Shown: positions 33,112 through 41,123 of the stretch, one piece after another | Position numbering within the stretch: the first letter of the stretch is position 1 | Layout: every line of letters starts with the position of its first letter | Origin: JAOTWJ01 sp036398175 | GTDB lineage: Bacteria > Gemmatimonadota > Gemmatimonadetes > Gemmatimonadales > GWC2-71-9 | Length of the DNA stretch: 64,000 nucleotides | Direction: 5' to 3' | NCBI GenBank assembly: GCA_036398175.1 | Contig: DASWHL010000056.1 | Coordinates: forward strand, 1 to 64,000 | The notes under the pieces: generated by a model | Database searches by the model: none | What the model was told of the DNA's origin: nothing | The model's input: only the letters and a program-made list of their open reading frames with translations | Made by a program: the position numbers and the translations under genes

Positions 33112-35913
33112 TCAGAACTCCAGTTGCACGCCGAACCGCACGAGGCGCGGCGGCCCGTAGGCGAACAACGGTTGCAGGAAGTCGCGGGCCGCGCGGCGGT
33201 AGAGCGGGAGCAGTTCCTCCTCGCCTTCCAGGACGCGATTGCCGTCCAGGTCCGCGTCGGGCCGGTACGCCGGGGACTCGTAGGGAATGGCCGCCGGCCC
33301 GGCGGCATACGCCGCTTCGGCCAGCGCCTCGATCTGCGGGTCGCCCGCCTCCGGCGACCCCGTGTCCCGGCGCACGGCCACCACGGCGCGCCGGTTGGTC
33401 ACGTTCCGCACGTCGAGGTACGCGCGCGCGTGCAGCCCGCCGATCGCGAACCCCTTGGCAACGCGCAGATCTACGGTCCAGTGGCTCGGCAGCCGGTAGC
33501 TGTTCGGCAGACCGAGCAGGGAGTCGCCGTCCGCCGTCGTGCGGGAGTACGGCAGGCCCGTGCCCCACTGGCCCACGGCGGCGGCCTGGAGCCGTCGCAG
33601 CAGCCGGGGCGCACCGGACGGCGTACGCGCCTGCACCACCGCCACGACCGCGTGCCGCCGGTCGAAGTCCAGCGGAAACGCGACGACCGCGGGGATGATC
33701 GTGTCGCCGACGGGCGAAATGCGCAGGCGCCGGTAGAAATCCAGCGCGTTCGTGGCGGTTGCCTGCGCGTCCTGAAACACGTAGCTCACGCGGACACCGA
33801 TCCCGTCCACCGCCTCGCGCTCCACCGCGGCCTCCAGCCCGCGCACCGTTCCGAAGTCCGCGTTGCCGAACACGGCGCTGTCCGGATCGAATCCCACCGG
33901 GACCGACGCCACGAGTCCGTCGAGCCGCTTGAGGTACGCGCCGAGGCGCACGCCCGCGGTGGGCGACGCCCGGAGCCGTACCTGCAGCTCCGCCTGCGTT
34001 GCCGTCTCGAAGCCCAGCGCCGGGTTGCCGCGGCGGAACCGTCCGGTCCGCAGGGTGTCATCGAACGCGGCATCGGTGAGGTACTGGAAGTCGGGCGGCT
34101 GGACGAAGCGTCCAATGCTCGCGACGACCGTGGCGCGGTCGAGCACGGTGGCCACGGCAAGCCGGGGACTCACCGTCACCTTGGTCGCGCCGAGGGCCGC
34201 CGTCCCACCACCCCGGGCATCGAACGCGTCGCCGCGCACACCGGCCGTGAGCGTGACGTCGTTCCAACGCTGCTGCAGTTCGGCGTACGCCCCGGCCGAG
34301 AAGGGCGAGAACGCGGTCGTGCGCGCGGCCGGCGCCCCCTCGGCGACGGCGCGGTAGGCCTCGAGCCGGGTGAACGTCTCCACCCGCTGGGCGACGTATT
34401 CCGCGCCGGCCCGGATGTCCGTGGCCGCGCCCCGGCCGAGGAAGACGTCGAGCCGGACACGGGCTTCCCGATACCGGTTCCAGGCCAGCTCGCCCCGCAT
34501 GGGCGCCGTCGTGAAGAACGCCGGGACGCCCCAGGGCGTGCTCGCCGCAAATCCCGGGGCCACGAACCCGGCCACCGGCATTTCCACGCCCACCGAGTCA
34601 CGCGCGCGCGCGCGGTCCCGCCCCGCGAAGGCGAAGCCACCGAACGTGAACGCGCCCATGCTGGGCGTGGGCTCGGCGAGCAGCACCGAGCGTACGGCTT
34701 CCTTCTCGAAGAGACCGATCCGGAGGTCCACGACCCCGGCACCGGACGCGTCTCCCGTCCCGCCGTACTGGTAGTGGGCCAACGCGAGCCGGCCGCCGAT
34801 TTCCTGCCCCGCCCGCTGCGCGGGCTCGTACTTCACCACGGGGTCGAACAGCTGCCGCCGCTCGACCGACCCCGTGTACGACAGTCGCAACGCGTGACGG
34901 GAACCGAACGGCACCGCGATCTTCCCGAACACGTCGAATCGCTCGCCGGCGTTGTGCGGCAGCATCCAGGGGCGCGAGAAGCGGGGATCGAGGGAGTCGG
35001 CGGGGGCGGGCGCGTTCACGGGATCAATGTCCACGCGGGCGGACGCATCGAGCACCGCCAGCCCCGTCGCCCCGCCAATCAGCGGGCCGCCGATCACGGC
35101 CACCGCCCGGTCCAGCCCGTAGTCGCCGCCGTCGCCGAGCGGCCGGTCCGTTTCGTAGGTCAGGCCGGCCTCCAAGCGGTCCGGGCCGTCCCGGGTCACG
35201 ACGCTCACCATCCCCGAGAGCGCCTGGCCGTACCGCGCGGAGAACCCGTTGGTGATGAGCGTCGCCTCCTCGAGCGCGACGGCGGGGATCTGGAGCCCGA
35301 GCGCCCCTCCGGACGCGTCCAGCTGGTTCTTCACCCCCAACCCATCCACGATGTACAGCTCCTGCCCGACGCGCCCACCGCGGAACGAGCCGCCGACCAC
35401 GCCCGGCTGGAGCGCCACGGCCTCCTCGACGGTCGTGACCGGCAGGTCGCGCAGCTCTTCCCGGGTGATGGTGCGCGCGGTGGCGGCCACCCGCGGATCC
35501 AGCACCGGATCCGGCTGCCCTTCGACCACGATCCCCGCGAGCGGCACCGCCTCAGGGCGAAGCACGAAGTCCACGACGGTCGTCTGCCCGCCCCGCACCT
35601 CGACGCTGTCCTGCCGTGCGGGCGCGTACCCGACCAACCGAACGTCAACCCGGTAGCGCCCGGGGCGGACCACTCGCAGGGTGTAGCGACCCAGGGAGTC
35701 GGTCACCGCGCGCCGGTCGCTCGGCACGATGGTCACCATCACCCGCGAAATGCCGAGGCCCGTCGCGGCGTCGCGCACCGTACCGCGCAGCGTGCCCTCG
35801 ACCTGGGCGGCCGTGGGCCGCGCGGCGCCGAGGAGAAGAGCCGTCAGCACGAGGAGCGTGCGTGTGGACGCACGTTTCCCACACGGCCCACACGGTGTGG
35901 AGAAACCGGCCAT
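33112..35913 (-). CDS. TonB-dependent outer-membrane receptor
   Basis: This 933-residue protein has a signal peptide (ending about residue 35, TAAQ), a carboxypeptidase-regulatory-like domain (about 38-115), a plug domain (about 130-255) and a large beta-barrel ending in a terminal Phe. The layout resembles SusC-like or CirA-like receptors that import large ligands using TonB energy. The ligand cannot be read from the sequence, and no SusD partner or transport genes lie alongside. A strong GGAGG site fixes the ATG at 35913. Confidence 0.92.
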   Translation of the reverse strand: MAGFSTPCGPCGKRASTRTLLVLTALLLGAARPTAAQVEGTLRGTVRDAATGLGISRVMVTIVPSDRRAVTDSLGRYTLRVVRPGRYRVDVRLVGYAPARQDSVEVRGGQTTVVDFVLRPEAVPLAGIVVEGQPDPVLDPRVAATARTITREELRDLPVTTVEEAVALQPGVVGGSFRGGRVGQELYIVDGLGVKNQLDASGGALGLQIPAVALEEATLITNGFSARYGQALSGMVSVVTRDGPDRLEAGLTYETDRPLGDGGDYGLDRAVAVIGGPLIGGATGLAVLDASARVDIDPVNAPAPADSLDPRFSRPWMLPHNAGERFDVFGKIAVPFGSRHALRLSYTGSVERRQLFDPVVKYEPAQRAGQEIGGRLALAHYQYGGTGDASGAGVVDLRIGLFEKEAVRSVLLAEPTPSMGAFTFGGFAFAGRDRARARDSVGVEMPVAGFVAPGFAASTPWGVPAFFTTAPMRGELAWNRYREARVRLDVFLGRGAATDIRAGAEYVAQRVETFTRLEAYRAVAEGAPAARTTAFSPFSAGAYAELQQRWNDVTLTAGVRGDAFDARGGGTAALGATKVTVSPRLAVATVLDRATVVASIGRFVQPPDFQYLTDAAFDDTLRTGRFRRGNPALGFETATQAELQVRLRASPTAGVRLGAYLKRLDGLVASVPVGFDPDSAVFGNADFGTVRGLEAAVEREAVDGIGVRVSYVFQDAQATATNALDFYRRLRISPVGDTIIPAVVAFPLDFDRRHAVVAVVQARTPSGAPRLLRRLQAAAVGQWGTGLPYSRTTADGDSLLGLPNSYRLPSHWTVDLRVAKGFAIGGLHARAYLDVRNVTNRRAVVAVRRDTGSPEAGDPQIEALAEAAYAAGPAAIPYESPAYRPDADLDGNRVLEGEEELLPLYRRAARDFLQPLFAYGPPRLVRFGVQLEF

Positions 35914-35992
35914 CACCCCTCCGTGACGCGTCCTGGCCGGCGGGACCTCCCGACGCCGTGTGTGGAAACGGTGTGGATTGCCCGTGCCAGCG

Positions 35993-37243
35993 TCAGGCAC
36001 GGACTGCCCCGCCGTACCGCCGCGCCACGTAGTCGTCCAGAATCCCGATGAACTCCCGCACGATCGTGTCGCCCTTGAGCGTCCGCAGGAGCGCGCCGTC
36101 CACGTACACGGGCGCGCGGGGGTCTTCCGCGGTTCCCGGGAGCGAGATGCCGATGTCCGCGTGCTTGGACTCGCCCGGACCGTTCACGATGCATCCCATC
36201 ACCGCCACCCGGAGGGTCTCGACCCCGGGGTGCCGCGCCCGCCAGACCGGCATCTGCCGCAGGAGATAGTCCTGAATCTCCTCGGCCATCTCCTGAAAGA
36301 ACGTGCTCGTGGTCCGGCCGCAGCCCGGACAGGCCGTGACCTGCGGCTCGAAACTCCGGAGGTCCAGCGCCTGGAGCACCTGCTGGGCCACGCGGACCTC
36401 TTCGGTGCGGTCGCCGCCGGGCCGCGGCGTGAGCGAGACGCGGATCGTATCGCCGATGCCCTCCGCCAGCAGCAGGGCCAGGCCGGCGCTGCTCGCGATG
36501 ATGCCCTTGGACCCCATCCCGGCTTCGGTGAGGCCGAGGTGCAGGGGGTAGTCGGAGCGCGGGGCGAGGAGCCGGTAGACGTCCACCAGGTCGCGCACCC
36601 GGGAGATCTTGGCGGAGAGGACGATCCGATCGTGCGGCAGGCCGACCGCTTCGGCCAGCTCCGCCGAGCGCATGGCGCTCTCGACCATGGCGTCGAGCAT
36701 CACGTCGCGTGCGGCGCGCGGCACGGCCAGGCGGCCGTTCGCATCCATCAGGTCCGTCAGCAGCTGGCGGTCGAGCGAGCCCCAGTTCACACCGATGCGG
36801 ACGGGCTTGCCGTGGTCCATGGCCACGGCCACGATGGTCCGAAAGTTCTCGTCGCGGCGCTTGGCCCCGACGTTCCCCGGGTTGATGCGGTATTTGGCGA
36901 GGGCGCGGGCACAGGCCGGGAAGCGCGGCAGCAGCTGGTGGCCGTTGTAGTGGAAATCGCCGATCAGCGGCGCCGCGACGCCCGCGTCGGCCAGCCGGGC
37001 CGCGATCTCCGGCACGGCTTCCGCCGCGGCCTCGTTGTTCACCGTGACCCGGACCAGCTCGCTCCCCGCCTCGGCGAGGGTCCGCACCTGCTCCACGGTC
37101 CGGGCGACGTCGGCCGTGTCGGTGTTGGTCATGGACTGCACGACGACCGGGTGTCCCGACCCGACCGGGACACCGCCCACGTACGTCGTCACTGTCGGTC
37201 GGCGGGGCGTTGGGCCTTCCTCAGCAGGGGTGGGCCCAGTCAA
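35993..37243 (-). CDS. ispG: 4-hydroxy-3-methylbut-2-enyl diphosphate synthase (IspG)
   Basis: This 416-residue iron-sulfur enzyme performs the penultimate step of the MEP isoprenoid pathway. The [4Fe-4S] ligands are visible in CPGCGRT and MGCIVNGPGE, and the TIM-barrel motif VQSMTNTDT is near residue 36. The frame opens with TTG at 37243, overlapping the upstream zinc-ribbon gene by 23 bp. A GTG at 37192 is an alternative start, but it would leave an N-terminus shorter than E. coli IspG. Confidence 0.95.
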   Translation of the reverse strand: MTGPTPAEEGPTPRRPTVTTYVGGVPVGSGHPVVVQSMTNTDTADVARTVEQVRTLAEAGSELVRVTVNNEAAAEAVPEIAARLADAGVAAPLIGDFHYNGHQLLPRFPACARALAKYRINPGNVGAKRRDENFRTIVAVAMDHGKPVRIGVNWGSLDRQLLTDLMDANGRLAVPRAARDVMLDAMVESAMRSAELAEAVGLPHDRIVLSAKISRVRDLVDVYRLLAPRSDYPLHLGLTEAGMGSKGIIASSAGLALLLAEGIGDTIRVSLTPRPGGDRTEEVRVAQQVLQALDLRSFEPQVTACPGCGRTTSTFFQEMAEEIQDYLLRQMPVWRARHPGVETLRVAVMGCIVNGPGESKHADIGISLPGTAEDPRAPVYVDGALLRTLKGDTIVREFIGILDDYVARRYGGAVRA

Positions 37244-37583
37244 TCGGGAAGGTCCCGCCGCACTGCCCGCACCCGGCGCTGGCCGCGCCTTCGGTGAGGT
37301 TGGTCCGGGTGCGGCACTGGGGGCACACGCCGTAGGTCAGGTTGAGGTCCACCCAGCTCTCGCGCCGCGCCGTTTCCGGCTCGTCCGCGGCCCGCCGCAC
37401 GACGCTCCACATGCTGGGGGGGTCATCGCGGACGTCGAGCAGGGTGCGATCCATGGCGACGTTCCGGCGGTGCACGTCGAGGAACACGATGGTGGGCTTC
37501 GAGTCGTTCACGACCGCGTACCAGGCGCCGCGGCGCAGGCCGTGGGCCCCGGTGCGGCGGACGCGTGCCCAGCGTTTCGGCAT
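37221..37583 (-). CDS. Zinc-ribbon hypothetical protein
   Basis: This 120-residue protein has a Cys-rich C-terminus with CPQC and CGQC pairs (about residues 87-108), a likely zinc ribbon. The N-terminal region includes a conserved-looking strand stretch (SKPTIVFLDVHRRNV). The family is not recognised. GGGGAG just upstream supports the ATG. It sits between a small membrane protein and ispG and may be co-expressed with them. Confidence 0.7.
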   Translation of the reverse strand: MPKRWARVRRTGAHGLRRGAWYAVVNDSKPTIVFLDVHRRNVAMDRTLLDVRDDPPSMWSVVRRAADEPETARRESWVDLNLTYGVCPQCRTRTNLTEGAASAGCGQCGGTFPIDWAHPC

Positions 37584-37598
37584 GGGACTCCCCCCGCG

Positions 37599-37781
37599 TC
37601 AGCGCGTGATTCCCGCTGCTACGCCCAGCGGGATCAGGATGTACAGCAGGACGTCGCGCACCAGATAATAGGCGACGAACACCGCGACCAGTTTCCAACC
37701 CCGCTTCCGGAACAGCCCGCGCCAGCCGAGGGCGCGGCGTTCGTCACGCAGGATCTTGAGGAAGGCGGTCAGGCGGCGCAT
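37599..37781 (-). CDS. Tiny membrane protein
   Basis: This 60-residue protein has a basic N-terminus (residues 1-30) and one hydrophobic helix (about 31-56). The family is not recognised. It lies 15 bp upstream of the zinc-ribbon gene on the same strand. Small size makes the call moderate, although basic-inside, hydrophobic-helix composition is typical of real single-pass proteins. Confidence 0.55.
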   Translation of the reverse strand: MRRLTAFLKILRDERRALGWRGLFRKRGWKLVAVFVAYYLVRDVLLYILIPLGVAAGITR

Positions 37782-37855
37782 GCCACAAGCTAACGCTCAC
37801 GAGTGCCGAACGCAGCCGTCCCAGCCACTCGCGCGGAGCGGTTGGCCATGGATAT

Positions 37856-37882
37856 GGAAAGGGGCGACGTCTCCGCCGCCCC
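37856..37882 (-). terminator. Intrinsic terminator after nrdJ
   Basis: On the minus strand, a 9-bp stem (one G-U pair) closes a GAGA tetraloop and is followed by TTTCC. It begins about 28 nt after the nrdJ stop codon. The remainder of the 128-bp gap up to the tiny membrane protein gene shows no gene. Confidence 0.65.
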
Positions 37883-37909
37883 CGCCCTGGTTGCCCTCGC
37901 TGCCCTCAC

Positions 37910-40414
37910 TCATCCACACTCACTGTACCCGCACACGTGGCACTTCACGCATCCCTCCGCGTACTCGAGCTGCGAGCCGCAGTCCGGGCACGCCCCCACG
38001 TGCTGGTCGGCGTCGAAGCCCCCCGCCTGGGGCAGCTCGCCGGACGGGCCGGCGGCCCTGGGCCGCATCACCGCCACAGGTTCCGGCGCCGTCCCGCCCT
38101 GACCGTCGAGCAGATCCTGCTGGACGCCCTGCTTCTCGTGCATCCACCGCTCGATGGCAATACCGATGGCGTCCGGCACGGACAGCACCTTGCTCGGCCC
38201 GAGTCCCGTCACGCGATCCGACGAGATCCCGCGCAGCTGCCGGTAGATCTCGCCGATGGGAATGCCGGACCGCAGCGCGAGCGAGATCAACCGGCCAATG
38301 GCCTCGACGTCCGCGCCGAGGGCGCCTCCGGCCTTCCCCAGCGTCATGAACACCTCGAACGCCTGTCCCCTGTCGTCCTCGGTGATCGTCACGTACATGG
38401 TGCCGAGCGGCGTCTCGACGCGGCGGGTGGTCCCCCGCAGCAGCTCGGGGCGCGACCGCTTCTGCCGGCGCTGCAGGTTCTCGGACTCGACCTCGTGCAG
38501 CTGCTTGCGGGTTCGCCCCAGCTCGGCCTCCAGCTCCGCGATGGTGGCCTTGAGATCGGCCGACGCACGCGCGTCTGCCTCGCTGCCTCGCTGCCCCGCT
38601 GCCCCACTCTGCTCCTGCACCTGCCTGGCGGTCGACCCGGTCGAAAGGACCTGCATTTCCCGTGAGCCATCGCGATAGACCGTGACCCCTTTGCAGCCCA
38701 GCTCGTACGCCAGCTCGTAGATCTGGCGGACGTCGTCCTCGGTGGCCGCGTTGGGGAAGTTGCACGTCTTGGAGATGGCGCTGTCCGTGAACTCCTGGAA
38801 GGCGCCCTGCATGCGGATGTGCCACTCCGGCGTCACGTCGTGCGCGGTGACGAACACCCGCTGCCACCTGGCCGGGACCTCGTCGAAGTGGATGTGACCG
38901 TGCTCGGCAATGCGCTGCATGAGCGTGTCCGAGTACCAGCCTTCCTTCCGGGCCATCCGGACGAAGTCCTCGTTCACGTCCGGCATCAGCACGCCGGCCT
39001 GATTCCGCATGAACGCGACCGCGAACAGCGGTTCGATGCCGGAGGCGCACCCGGCGATGATCGAGATCGTGCCGGTGGGGGCCACGGTCGTGAGGTTGCA
39101 GTTGCGGAGCGTCCGCATGGGACGGATACGCCGCCCGTCGGCGTCCCGCGCGCAGGTGGCGTCCGGCCCCCAGATGCTCTCGGACCAGGCCGGGAACGGG
39201 CCGCGCTGCGCCGCCAGGCGCTCGCTCTCGACCTTGGACTCGTCGTCCACGAACCGCATCAGGGTCCGTCCGAGGTCCACGGCTTCGGGGGAATCGTAGG
39301 GCACGCCGAGGGCCACCAGCAGGTCGGCCCAGCCCATGATCCCGAGGCCGATCCGCCGAATGGCCTGCGCCAGCTCGGTGATCTGCGGCAGCGGATACCG
39401 GTTCGCGTCAATGACGTTGTCCAGGAAGTGCGTGCAGAGATGCACGGCGCGCCGCAGGCCGTCCCAGTCCACGTCGCCGTTCCGGACGAACAGCCCCACG
39501 TTGATGGAGCCGAGGTTGCACACGTCGTACGGCAGCAGGGGCTGCTCGCCGCAGGGATTGGTGGCCTCGTAGCTGCCGAGCTTCGGCACCGGGTTGTACT
39601 GATTGGCCCGGTCCATGAAGAACACCCCCGGCTCGCCGGTCTTCCAGGCGCCGTGGAGGATCGTTCCGAACACGTCGCGCGCGGCGAGCTGGCCGACCAC
39701 CGCGCGGGTCCGCGGGTGCAGCAGGTCGTAGGACGTCCCGTCCCGCACGGCCTGCATGAACGCGCCGGTGACGGCCACCGAGATGTTGAAGTTCGTGATC
39801 TTCGTGATGTCGTCCTTGCACGTCACGAAGTCCAGAATGTCGGGATGGTCCACGCGCAGGATGCCCATGTTGGCGCCGCGCCGCGTGCCGCCCTGCTTGA
39901 CGACGTCGGTGGACGCGTCGTACAGCGACATGAACGAGACGGGGCCGGACGCGACCCCCATCGTGGACCGCACCACGTCGTTCTTGGGCCGCAGGCGCGA
40001 GAACGAGAACCCCGTGCCGCCGCCCGATTGGTGCACCAGCGCCATGTTCCGCAGGGTGTCGTAGATGCCGCTCCGCCCATTGGAGAGGGCATCCTCGACC
40101 GGGAGGACGAAGCACGCCGACAGCTGACCCAGCGGGCGGCCCGCGTTCATGAGGGTGGGGCTGTTGGGCATCCACACCCGCGTGGCCATCAGCTCGTAGA
40201 AGGTCTCGGCCAGGGCCTCCACGGCCTTCGGGCTGGCGCCGTACCGGGCATCGGGCTCGGCGATCGTGCGGGCGACGCGCCAGAACAGGTCTTCCGGCGA
40301 CTCGGCGGGCTGTCCCTGCTCGTCCTTGATCAGGTAACGGCGCTTGAGGACCGTGATCGCGTTGTCACTGAGCGCGAGCGGCACCCGCTTCGTGGAATCG
40401 CCGGCAATGCCCAT
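37910..40414 (-). CDS. nrdJ: Adenosylcobalamin-dependent (class II) ribonucleotide reductase
   Basis: This 834-residue enzyme makes deoxyribonucleotides using vitamin B12, independent of oxygen. Active-site elements are visible: an early Cys in QLSACFVLP, the NPCGEQ loop (Asn, Cys, Glu) with its paired radical site, and the C-terminal zinc-ribbon-like CPDCGSQ and CHVCGYSEC redox tail. A region of about 100 residues near residue 600 is charged and helical. The ATG at 40414 follows GGAAAGG at 5 nt; a TTG at 40462 and ATG at 40429 are alternative starts. No cobalamin riboswitch was recognised in the leader. Confidence 0.95.
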   Translation of the reverse strand: MGIAGDSTKRVPLALSDNAITVLKRRYLIKDEQGQPAESPEDLFWRVARTIAEPDARYGASPKAVEALAETFYELMATRVWMPNSPTLMNAGRPLGQLSACFVLPVEDALSNGRSGIYDTLRNMALVHQSGGGTGFSFSRLRPKNDVVRSTMGVASGPVSFMSLYDASTDVVKQGGTRRGANMGILRVDHPDILDFVTCKDDITKITNFNISVAVTGAFMQAVRDGTSYDLLHPRTRAVVGQLAARDVFGTILHGAWKTGEPGVFFMDRANQYNPVPKLGSYEATNPCGEQPLLPYDVCNLGSINVGLFVRNGDVDWDGLRRAVHLCTHFLDNVIDANRYPLPQITELAQAIRRIGLGIMGWADLLVALGVPYDSPEAVDLGRTLMRFVDDESKVESERLAAQRGPFPAWSESIWGPDATCARDADGRRIRPMRTLRNCNLTTVAPTGTISIIAGCASGIEPLFAVAFMRNQAGVLMPDVNEDFVRMARKEGWYSDTLMQRIAEHGHIHFDEVPARWQRVFVTAHDVTPEWHIRMQGAFQEFTDSAISKTCNFPNAATEDDVRQIYELAYELGCKGVTVYRDGSREMQVLSTGSTARQVQEQSGAAGQRGSEADARASADLKATIAELEAELGRTRKQLHEVESENLQRRQKRSRPELLRGTTRRVETPLGTMYVTITEDDRGQAFEVFMTLGKAGGALGADVEAIGRLISLALRSGIPIGEIYRQLRGISSDRVTGLGPSKVLSVPDAIGIAIERWMHEKQGVQQDLLDGQGGTAPEPVAVMRPRAAGPSGELPQAGGFDADQHVGACPDCGSQLEYAEGCVKCHVCGYSECG

Positions 40415-40504
40415 GGTGGCCTTTCCCATCCAGACCCGGATGTATGGGAACCTGTGCGTCAATGAAGAAAGCTACACGGCGAATCGGCGCGCGCGGATGT
40501 GCGA

Positions 40505-40520
40505 GGCGTCAGCTGACGCC
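40505..40520. promoter_or_regulatory. Perfect 16-bp palindrome upstream of nrdJ
   Basis: GGCGTCAGCTGACGCC is a perfect inverted repeat without spacer, about 90 bp ahead of the nrdJ start in a 193-bp gap. It could be an operator. It does not match the NrdR box. The rest of the gap shows no gene. Confidence 0.4.
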
Positions 40521-40607
40521 GACGCGGGAGGTCAAACTAGGGAACGCCCAATGGCCACGCAAGCCGACCGCGAACCCGCATCCCGCCTGCCCTCCCGGAT
40601 ATCAACA

Positions 40608-41123
40608 TCACAAATCTTGCAGCACCGTCGGAGCGTGCCGCGGGACCGCCCCGGACCGATGCCGCGCCGCTTCCGCCACGTAGTGCTCCCAGGTCCGCCG
40701 GGCGCGCGCCGCCAGCCCTTCCGAGACCGGGCGCACCACCCGCCCCGGGACGCCGAGCACGAGCATGCCGGGCGGGACCTCCAGCCCTTCCGCGAGGACC
40801 GCGCCCGCTCCGATCACGGCGCCGGCCCCCACGTGCACGCCGTTCAGCAGCACCGCCCCCATGCCGATCAGGGCGCCGTCCCCGACCGTGCAGCCGTGGA
40901 GGATGGCGCGGTGGCCCACTCCGACCCGGCGGCCGATCGTGCAGGGCACGCCTTCGTCCACGTGCACCATCGTGAGGTCCTGGATGTTGGTCTCGTCGCC
41001 AATCACGACGGGCGCCATGTCCGCGCGCACGACACAGTGGTACCAGATCGAGGCATCCCGGCCCAGGGTCACGTCTCCGAGCACCACCGCGCCCGGGGCG
41101 ATGAACGCGGAGGGGTGGATCAC
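40608..41123 (-). CDS. Gamma-class carbonic anhydrase-like protein
   Basis: This 171-residue left-handed beta-helix protein has hexapeptide repeats. Zinc-site features are RADMAPVVIGDETNIQD followed by MVHVD and GHRAILHG, matching the gamma-carbonic anhydrase/YrdA/PaaY group. It may hydrate CO2, though many members have no proven activity. The GTG start at 41123 overlaps the upstream kinase stop (GTGA) and gives the family's usual N-terminus. A GTG at 41159 would add 12 residues. Confidence 0.88.
   Translation of the reverse strand: MIHPSAFIAPGAVVLGDVTLGRDASIWYHCVVRADMAPVVIGDETNIQDLTMVHVDEGVPCTIGRRVGVGHRAILHGCTVGDGALIGMGAVLLNGVHVGAGAVIGAGAVLAEGLEVPPGMLVLGVPGRVVRPVSEGLAARARRTWEHYVAEAARHRSGAVPRHAPTVLQDL

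Noticed and set aside
37910..40462. TTG start at 40462 for nrdJ
   Set aside because: The TTG has no ribosome site, whereas the ATG at 40414 is preceded by GGAAAGG at 5 nt.
40415..40607. Cobalamin riboswitch or NrdR boxes ahead of nrdJ
   Set aside because: No B12-box or NrdR-like sequence was recognised in the leader; only a palindrome is seen.
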